Below are positions 9,701 through 20,500 of a stretch of 64,000 nucleotides of DNA, in pieces. How positions within the stretch are numbered: position 1 is the stretch's first letter; each line of letters begins with the position of its first letter. Position numbers and translations under genes: made by a program. Source of the DNA: Amyelois transitella (taxonomy: Eukaryota; Arthropoda; Insecta; Lepidoptera; Pyralidae); contig NC_083527.1 in the NCBI RefSeq assembly GCF_032362555.1, positions 6,944,001 through 7,008,000 on the forward strand, read 5' to 3'. The notes beneath the pieces were generated by a model. It saw only the letters and a program-made list of their open reading frames with translations. It did not search any database and was not told where the DNA came from.

Positions 9701-12700
9701 GTATGTTGTTTCTGAAATAAATTGAATTGAATTATAACTACTACAGCTTCCAAAGCGCGCGTGTAGAAGGAGCGGCGGAACAAACTACACTAATGAATGT
9801 GAACACCCACCTGGCAGTAGTCGGGGTAGGCGCGCGGCGAGAGGCGCGCGAGCGCGGCGGCGGGCGCGCGGTGCACGTGCAGCACGCGCGCGCGCCGCGC
9901 CAGCCGCACCGCGTCCGCCGCGGACACTCCCGACCCCACCACCACCACCGGGTGGGGCGCTGGGGGGGTTACAATAGAACAGATTTATTTTAATTGGTGT
10001 TTCATATAGGAATTTATGATTGTTTAGGATATTTATAAATAAAACACATTCGAGCTTCGCTTGCATGATGACGCAATGCCCAACTGATTTATTGTCTTGT
10101 ATGGCCGTTACAAACTGTTAGTCTATCTCTCTTGACAATGACATTGACACTAATATGACACAATTGGTATTTATTTATTAATTTATTATCCTACTACTAT
10201 TATAAAGGCGAAAGTTTGTATGGATGTATGGATGTTTGTTACTCTTTCACGCAAAAACTACTGAACCGATTACCATGAAATTTGGTATGTAGGTAGCTGA
10301 AGACCCAGAATAACACATATGCTACTTTTTATCCCAGAGTTCCCGCGGGATTGATAGGGTTTCCATGCGGACGAAGTCGCGGGCGGCCTCTAGTTATAAA
10401 TAATTTTATTATTTACTAGCGGACCCGACAGACTTCGTTTCTGTCAAAAAGATTTGTAATATGACAGTTTTTTGTTCCTATCTATTGGACCTACATTGCT
10501 TAGACAACAGTGAACTTTATACATTGGCAATAAAGCTCAAATTGACTGTACGTATTAGTTAGAAAACGTTTGTATGGGATAAAGAAAAGGACTGTTTTTA
10601 AGGTTTTTCAGGCAATTATTTGGTATTTTTTCGCCGTAAAAACCATCCTTGAGCTTCGACGAATATAAAAAAAAAGAATTGGCCAAATTGGTCCAGGCGT
10701 TCTTGAGTTATGCGCTTACCAACACATTTGGCGATTCATTTTTATATTATAGATTTATTTTAATTTTTATTGGGATCACATTGTTAGTCACTATTGAGGT
10801 GATCTAATCGGTAAGTATTGTGCGGCGCAAAAAGGCACAGGTTGACGTGATAAACGTTGGTGGTCTACTTAATATGACGTCAACCAATGTTGTTAAACCA
10901 TACGTTTTGACAATTATTAGGTAAGGGATATGAAGTTTCCTATAATAATGAATAAAAATTTTGAATTTTGAATTTGAATAGGTATTAAGTGCGGCGCAAA
11001 AAGGCACAGTTTCGAATCGATCGAAAAATTCTTTTGGGCATCATTAAAACCCTAAAAGATCCCCGTTTTATTCACATTTTCCATTATTTCTTCGCTTCCT
11101 AATAGTTGTAGCGTAATGTTATATAATCTAAAGCCTAAAAAGAATTTTTCCACCAACGAAACCGAACTTCGAACCAGCAGCTCCTGAGATTAGCGCGTTC
11201 AAACAAACAAACTCTTCAGCATCACAACATTAGTTTACCTACATAATAACACACACACATATATATATAACTCACAAGCCGGTTCAGCCGCCAGCGCCGC
11301 CTGTAGATCGGCCAGCGAGTGCAGGCAGTACTTGGCGGCGGCCGGCGCCAGCGTGCCGGGCCGGTCGCCGGCGCCGCAAGCGAGCACCACGCGCCCGCAC
11401 ACGTACCGGAACGGCCGGCCCTCCGTTTTGTCGTAACTGGAATTAAATATAATATGAATTAAATATATTTTGTAAGGCTAGAAATAGTTATATTTTCATT
11501 GAACAGATTTAATAGAAAAAGAATTAAATGTATTTTGTAAGGCTAGATATACATACATACATTAAATCACGTCTCTTTCTCGGAGGGGTAGGCAGAGACT
11601 ACCTCTTTCCACTTGCCACGATCTCTGCATATTTCCTTCGCTTCATCCACATTCATAACTCTCTTCATGCAACTTCGGCGTATAGTATTCAGGCTAGATA
11701 TAGTTTTCTTTTTCAAAATATTAGGTGAGCATTTATATATAAGTAGGTATATGTATATATCTACTTATACATACATCACTACATAGTATAAAACAAAGTC
11801 GCTATTTTAGTCTGTTTGTCTGTATGCTTAAATCTTTAAAATTACGCAACGGATTTTGATGCGGTTTTTTGTAACAGGTAGAGTGATTCAAGAGGAAAGT
11901 TTTTATATATAATAACATTTATAATATTGCACCCGTGCGAAGTCGGGGCGGGTCGCTAGTACGTACATAAAATCACGAATCTGTCCCGTAGGGGTGGGGT
12001 ACGCAGAGACTACTTCCTTCCACTTGCCACGATAATACATAAATATGTATATTCACGTCTATATCACTTGCGGGGTATACAGAGACCAACAGTCTTGTAA
12101 ATACTGATTGGCCACGTTCAGTTCTGGGAAGGCGTAATGGTAGAATCGAGATTCAAATAGTTGCTAGCCCATCGCCTAAAATAAGCCCCTTACTCCCTTT
12201 TTACGAAATCCATGGGAAACAGATGGAGTAGTCCTATTCTTTTTTTCTATTGGTGTACCGGGATCCACACGGAATATTAAAATTTTCTATTGCAAATTGT
12301 GCTCTACCGACAGCGAAGAACGGAAACGTGTATGTAGAAACAGTCAGTCGAATTGTAAAGTATGTCGGGCCACTCACCCGGCCACACAGAAGGCGGCGGC
12401 GCGCGGGCACGCGGCCGAGCACGGCGCCGCGCGCGCGCGCACGCATCGCACGCTCGTCACCACCACGCCCGACCTGAAGAAACGCTGGAAAGACCAATTA
12501 TATATATGTATAAGGTATGTAGCGGGAGCGATAGTTCGTTTCGGATTTAAGAGATATCTAAATTTGTAAATTGACGTCCGGTGAAAATGATGCAGTGCAG
12601 TTTGTTCCGCCGCTTTTTCTACACACGCGCTTTGGAAGCGTTAGTAGTTATAATTAGATTTAAGTGACGTATACAGGGTGACTTTTAATTCAACTGCATA

Positions 12701-15700
12701 AAGTTAACTGTTAAGTGTTCTCATCTAAAGGATATTTAAAAACGTTAATAGAAAAATATCGGTTCATATTTCAGAAAGTACGAAAAAAAATAAAAGTATC
12801 AAAATCCACGATCCTAAATACGTCATATCACCCCTGCCGGCGGAAAAGCGACGCGTAAGATTCAGAGGTCAACGACACAATTCATTTAGCTGAGCGATCT
12901 CGACAACTCTGTACTTTACTTGATCTTGATACTAGAAAAATAATTTATTTTTCAGACATTTATTTACATTTTTAGTTTTAATTTCTTTTTGTAGTATTGG
13001 TCTTTAATAAAGCATGTGACGTAGTTTTTGAGGGTTTTTTAAATGTGAAAATGATGACGTTTAATTTAAATAAAAATAGGTTCAAACGGCTCAGAAGCAT
13101 GGGTATAGCCTATGTTTAACAGGATGCAGTTGTTTTAAATGTCACCCTGTATATCGCATATACGTACAAAAATAGACATGTAGTATGCTGTTCCGGAAAG
13201 GGTACCCCCACAGCATAATGCTACATACTCATGGTCACGTCTAAATCCCTTGCGGGGTAGACAGCTGCTATGCTAATGCTGGCCGCAAACAATATTCAAA
13301 TTCAATATTTTTATTCATCATTCATTATAGGATACTTCATATCGCTTAATAATTGTCAAAACTTTTAGTTTCACAACATTGGTTGACGTCAAACAAATTA
13401 CTTAAAAACTAAGTTTACTGCCGCTTCCAAGGCGTCAGTGCAGAAGAAGCGGTAACAAACTGCACTGCAGCATTTTCTTTAACAGTCAAATATCCAAACT
13501 TAGAATAGAATGTGAACAAGAGAATACATTGACGGCCTCTGTGGCGCAGCGGTAGTACGCTTGACTGTGTCACCGGAGGTGCCGGGTTCGAATCCCGGCC
13601 AGGGCATGATGAGAAAAGAACTTTTTCTGATTGTCCTGGGTCTTGGATGTTTATTTATATAAGTATTTATTATAAAATATAGTTCGTTGAGTTAGCATCT
13701 CGTAACACAAGTCTCGAACTTACTTCGAGGCTAACTCATTCTGTGTAATTTGTCCCATATATATATTATTATTGTTCAGATTAATATATGCTACACAGCC
13801 AACGCTAACCCTCCACTTATACATATTAAAACATAATGTACCTTCAGCTTAGTAGCGCGCACGTATCTCCTGTAATAGTCCGCCAGCGCGCTGGCCGGCA
13901 GCCTGTCTCCGGAGTGGGCGCTGTGAGGGGGGAGCGTGAGCCAGGAACTGGGGGACAGGGTCCTGACGGCCGCGGGGAACCCGTGCCAAGCGCCCCCGGG
14001 GGGACCCCGGCCGAGCACTATGTGGGAGATCTGGTGGAACAAATTGTCAAAATTTAAGTTCAAAATTTTTATCCATTAGGTACTAGATGTCCCGGCAAAC
14101 GTTTTTTTTTCTTTTTTTAGTAACTAGCTGTGCCCGCGACTTCGTCCGCGTAGAATAGTTATTTTGGGCATCATTGAAGCCCTCGAGGATAAATAATTTT
14201 CCCCGTTTTTTTTTTCACATTTTCCATTATTTATTCGCTCCTAAAAGTTGCAGCGTGATGTTATATAGCCTATAGCCTTCCTCGATAAATGGTCTATTCA
14301 ACACAAAAATAATTTTTCAATTCGAACCAGTTATTTTTGAGATTAGCGCATTCAAGCTGAACTCTTCAGCTTTATAATATTAGTATAGATTACTAGTTTA
14401 AAAAAAATGTTAAGGATGGACAACCCTTCTCACTAAGGGGTATGAAAAATAGATCCTCAGACCTATTCAATGTGCTAACAAAATTTCATGAGAATCGGCC
14501 AAGCCGTTTCGGAGGAGTACGTGAACGAATATTGTGACACGAGAATTTTACATACATACATATGGTCACGTCTTTATCCCTTGCGGGGTAGACAGAGCCT
14601 ACAGTCTTGGGAAGACTGAATGGCCACGTTCAGCCGTTTGGCTTAATGATAAATTTGAGATTTAAATAGTGACAGGTTGCTAGCCCATCGCCTAAATAAG
14701 AATGCCAAGTTTGTAAGCCTATCTCGTTGTCGCCTTTTACGACATCCATGGGAAAGAGATGGAGTGGTCCTATTCATTAAATTGACGGTAGAACAGTATC
14801 ATAAGGTCTGCTACCTATATACGCTCAAATCATTCCCCTCTGCAGAATCAAGTCATCAAGAACACTAAAATAAGGATACCTGCTTCTCAACATCGTATTT
14901 CCACTCGATCAGCGGGTCAGCCTGAATGCCCAGGTCAGCACACGGCCTTAGCAGATTGTCCATCTGAAAAAAAACGAGGGTGTTATAAATAATAAAAAAA
15001 GAAAAAATTAGGAGGAGCTGAGGAGCCGAAAATAAAATTTTTGTATGTATGTTTGTAACGCGATAACTTTCGAACGGTTCGGTCCGATTTTTATGTAATT
15101 TCAAACATTACGTAGGATATGTCAATAAAATTTTTAAGTAAGTTGTACATAGATAAGCAACATGTCACTATTTGAATCTCAATTATATAATTAAGCGTTG
15201 CGTTTCTATAAATTGCCCTATTAAGTATGGTAATGAGGTTTTTGACATGCCTATTAATATACAGGCTGACATTTAAAACAACTGCATCATTTTAAACATA
15301 GACCCATGCTTCTGAGCCGTTAAAGCCTATTTTATTATTTAAATTAAACGTCATCATTTTCACATTTAAAAAAACCATCAAAAACTACTTCACACGCTTT
15401 ATTAAAGACCAATACTACAAAAAAAAAATCAAAACTAAACATGTAAATAAATGTCTGAAAAATAAATTATTTTTCTAGTATCAAGATCAAGTAAAGTACA
15501 GAGTTGTCGAGATCGCTCAGCTGAATGAATTGTGTCGTTGACCTCTGAATCTTACGCGTCGCTTTTCCGCCGGCCGGGGTGATATGACGTATTTAGGATC
15601 GTGGATTTTGATACTTTTATTTTGTTTCGTACTTTCTGAAATATGAACCGATATACTTCTTTTAACGTTTTTAAATATCCTTTAGATGAGTACACAAGTC

Positions 15701-17480
15701 ATCCTGTATATATTTATCACACACTATCAGTTACCCGTGATTTTGCATACATACATATAGTCACGTCTTTATCCCTCGCGGGGTAGACAGAGCCAATTGT
15801 CTTGGAAAGAAAGGCCACGGTACAGCTTAATAATGGAACTGAAATAGTGTCAGGTCGCTAGTCAATCACCCAAAAAGAAGAATCACAAGTTTAATTATTA
15901 GCCTTTCACTTGGTCACGACTCACGACATCCATGGGTGAGATGTGGAGTGGTCCTATTCCAAAGTGTCGCGAACCGCACGGCACAAAAGCATCAGTTTGC
16001 AACCAAACTGACATCATAATCTAACGAAGACCAATGTCTAGAACGCTGACCTTGGCTTGAGTTCAGAGAGGCCATGCAAACGCAAAAAAAAACCGGTTAT
16101 GATTCGATAAAAAACATAAATCAATGGTGCGTTACTGAGAGCGTCTGTGATTGAATCGGTAAGGTGACCGCGTGACCGATAGTGCCGTGTGGTTCCCGGC
16201 ACTAATACAAAAAAGAATAGAACCACTCCATCTCTTTCCCATGGATGTCGTAAAAGGCGACTAAAGGATAGGCTTACAAACTTGGCATTCTATTTTAGGC
16301 GATGGGCTAGCAACCTGTCACTATTTGAATCTCAATTTATATCATTAAGCCAAATAGCTGAACGTGGCCTATTAGTCTTTTCAAGACTGTTGGCTCTGTC
16401 TACCCCGCACGGGATATAGACGTGACCATATGTATGTATGTATGTACCGCTTAAACCTGTGTTTATTATTTGTAGGTGGCGTTAAATTGGCGCGAGTGGA
16501 CCGCGCTGCCGTGGTATAACTAAAATGCCGTTATCTAACATCAGGATTTACACCTTTTTTACCAGTAAAATAAGAAAAAAAGAATCTCTTTCGATCTGTA
16601 TGTATATACGAATTTTTGGTACTTACCTTTGAGTCATAAATAGGCGTTCTCATTGATGGAATGGCATCAGTTTAAATTATTACGGCAGTTTTTGACGTTT
16701 TACTTAAAACAAGGATTTGGCAGACAACGGCATTTTAGTTATACCAGGGCAGCGCGGGTGGAAACTGGTGGTGTTTCATGAAAGTGCCGTGTGGTTTCCG
16801 GCACCATTCGAAAAAAATAAAGAATAGGACCACTCCCATCTCTTTCCCATGGATGTCGTAAAAGGCGACTAAGGGATAGGCTTACAAACTTGGGATTCTT
16901 TTTTAGGCGATGGGCTAGCAACCTGTCACTATTTGAATCTCAATTCTATCATTAAGCCAAATAGCTGAACGTGGCCTTCAGTCTTTGCAAGACTGTTGGC
17001 TCTGTCTACCCCGCAAGGGATATAGACGTGATCATATGAATGAATGAATGAATTTCACGAAAGCACGGTGGTGACTACTTACCAGCAGAGGCAATGGGTT
17101 CTGGCTGCGGCCCTCCAGACCTTCGGCCAACTGGAGCAGATCAGTCTCGTACAGATTCTGTCCAACTGGCAGGTTTGATAGTCTGGAAATTTTAACGTTC
17201 AACACATTGAACAAGTCATGGCTAATATCCCTTGCGGGGTAGACATTCTGCTCTCCAGAGAGGTGAGAATTTAACTGGGACAAACGCCAGGGCGAAGAAG
17301 TAGCGTCTTGGTGTTTTATATTGCTCTGCAATATACATACATATGGTCACGTCTATATCCCCTTGCGGGGTAGACAGAGCCAACAGTTTTGAAAGGTCAC
17401 GTTCAGCTGTATGGCTTTATAATGATATTGAGATTCAAAAAGTGACAGGTTGCTAGCCCATCGCCTACAAGAGGAATCCT

Positions 17481-17511
<31 letters not shown>

Positions 17512-20500
17512 CATTTATTTTGGCACAAACAGTCATAAGTACAAAATAAAATATCTTATAGAACAGTATACAGTATTATAGACCAAACAGTGCCGATTAA
17601 GTAAATATTATATGAATTATAATAACTTAAAACTACGCGTGTTAACGAACTTTGTGTTATTTAAATTAAAAGTATGTAACGGGATGCATGCATACAATTA
17701 GCATTACACAAAAATCGTAAAGAGTATAAAAATAAAAAATAAAACCGAAAACAATATTAAGAAATCTGTTTCAAGATAAATTTTGTACACACTTTGTTTT
17801 TAGTGGACAACAGAGAACAGGAAAATATGTCTATGTCTGAGAAAAATTTGTTATAATTTACAATGCAGCGATGAAAAAAGTTATTTCGAGTATAATTCCC
17901 GCGAAACTGAGGTGGTACTAAAATGTTAAGTTTGCGAGAGGAGCGAAGCGGAGCGGTTAACAAGCCTATCCCTTAGTCGCCTTTTACGACCTCCAGTTGC
18001 CTGAATGTGCACGTTTCCTCACGATGTTTTCCGTTCACCGTAAGAGCATCGGTTAGTATTCAAACTAATGTACATAACTTCGAAAATAGTTATAGGTACC
18101 TACAATGGCCAAGGTGGGATTTGAACCTGTGCCTATTATACGCATATCAACCGAGCAATTTACTTATTACATACATACATATGGTCACGGCTATTATCCC
18201 TTGCGGGGTAGACAGAGCGAACAGTCTTGGATAGACTGAAAGGTCACGTTCAGCTGTATGGCTTTATAATGATATTGAGATTCAAATAGTGACAGGTCGC
18301 TAACCCATCGCCTAAAAAAGAATCCCAAGTTTGTAAGCCTATCCCTTAGTCGCCTTTTACGACATCCATGGGAAAGAGACGGAGTGGTCCTATACTTTTT
18401 TGTATTGGTGCCGTTAACCGCACGGCACTTAACTTACTTATTCGACGACCGATTCGCACTTAACTTAACGGCCTCTGTGGCGCAGCGGCAGTACGCTTGT
18501 CTGTGACACCGGAGGTACCGGGTTCGAATCCCGGCCAGGGCGTGATGAGCAACGAACTTTTCCTGATTGGCCTGGGTCTTAGATGTTTATCTATATAAGT
18601 ATTTATTATAAAATATATTTGTGCGGTCTGGTTCCCGGCACTAATACAAAAATGAATAGGACCACTCCATCACTTTCCCATTGATGTTGTAAAAGGCGAC
18701 TAAGGGATGGGCTTACAAACTGGAGATTCTTTTTTTAGGCGATGGGCTAGCAACCTGTCACTATTTAGATCTCAATTCTATCATTAAGCCAAATAGCTGA
18801 ACGTGGCCGATCAGTCTTTTCAAGACTGTTGGCTCTGTCTACCCCACAAGGGATATAGATGTGACCATATGTATGTATGTATAAAATATAGTATCGTAGA
18901 GTTAGTATCTCGTAACACAAGTCTCGAACTTACTTCGAGGCTAACTCAAACAGTGTAATTTGTCCCGTACTGCCGTGGTATAACTAAAATGCCGTCATCT
19001 GACATCAGGATTTTCACCTATTTTACCAGTAGAATAATAAAAAAAAATCTCTTTCGATCTGTATACACATACGAAATTTTGGTACCATTAAGTCATAAAT
19101 AGGCGTTCTCATTGATGAATGGCATCAGTTTAAATTTTTACCGCATTTTTGACCTTTTACTTAAAACAAGGATTTGACATATAACGGCATTTTAGTTATA
19201 CCAGGGCAACGTATATATTTATTTACTTGACTAGCGAACCCACCTGGCTTTCAGCATGTCGTCTATGGGCAGGTCATCCGGAATCTGTTTCAGGTGGGGC
19301 ACGTTCCCCGCCAGCATGAAGGACGTGACTAATCCGCTGGGGCCGTTTCCTGGGAACAAATACATATACGTACATACATATAATCACGTCTTTATCCCTT
19401 GTGGGGTAGACAGAGCCAACAGTCTTACAAAGACAGGGGGTCGTACATTCCTACGTACATACATATAATCACGTCTATATCCCATGCGGGGTAGACAGAG
19501 CCAACAGTCTTACAAAGACAAGGGGGGCGTACATACATACATATAATCACGTCTATATCCCATGCGGGGTAGACAGAGCCAACAGTCTTACAAAGACAGG
19601 GGGGCGTACATTCCTACGTACATACATATAATCACGTCTATATCCCTTGCGGGGTAGACAGAGCCAACAGTCTTACAAAGACAGGGGGGCGTACAAACAT
19701 ACATATAATCACGTCTATATCCCATGCGGGGTAGACAGAGCCAACAGTCTTACAAAGACAAGGGGGGCGTACATACATACATATAATCACGTCTATATCA
19801 CTTGCGGGGTTGACAAAGCCAACAGTCTTACAAAGACAGGGGAGGCGTACATACATACATAAAATCACGTCTATATTCCTTGCGGGGTAGACAGAGCCAA
19901 CAGCCTTGAAAAGACTGATAGGCCACGTTCAGCTGTTCGGTTTTAAGATAGAATTGAGATTCAAAAACTGACAATTTGCTAGCCCATCGCCTAAAAGAAA
20001 AATCTCAAGTTTAAAAGCCTATCCCTTAGAAACCCCGGCTAAGAACCTATTCACAAATTAAAAAAAAACAATTGCGTAATTACAAGCAAGCAGCGAGCAG
20101 CTATTTAGAGTAATTGCAGCAATTAGTTTGTCAGACGAAAGGTTAAAATCCCATTGTGTAGATAATTACCGTGCCGTGTGGTTCCCGGCACCAATAAAAA
20201 AGAATAGCACCACTCCATCTCGTTACCGTGGATGTCGTTAAAGGCGACTAAGGGATATGCTTATAAACTTGGGATTCTTCTTTCAGGCGATGGGCTAGCA
20301 ACTTGTCACTATTTGAATATCAATTCTATCATAGAGCCAAACAGCTTAACGTGGCCTGTCAGTATATTCAAGACTGTTGGCTCTGTCTACCCCGCAAGTG
20401 ATATAAACGTGATAAATGTAAGTATGTATGTATGTTATATAAACGTACAATACAAAACAATGTCTTATTCTCGGACCATAAATGTGTGTATAGATAGATG

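Larger units (their letters stand above)
9130..9726. repeat. Second unit of the ~669-bp tandem duplication
   Basis: Same order as the first unit, with small differences, and an extra 'attgaattgaattgaatt' block near 9640. It ends where the real exon-flanking Rep-X fragment begins. Confidence 0.75.
18470..19225 (+). mobile_element. Rep-T SINE broken by two insertions
   Basis: The SINE is in three pieces: 18470-18617, 18881-18969 and 19210-19225. The gaps are a Rep-A (18618-18880) with a 10-bp target duplication and a MITE 2 (18970-19209) with a 4-bp one. Removing both restores the normal Rep-T order. Confidence 0.85.

Noticed and set aside
9727-9993. 88-codon + strand frame and the minus frame at 9785-10066
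   Set aside because: Both arise from the GC-rich OSGIN exon 9811-9959 and its flanks; the OSGIN frame fits the family.
19371-19905. CRISPR-like array
   Set aside because: Units are nearly the same throughout with no unique spacers, and the sequence is retroposon tail in an animal genome.
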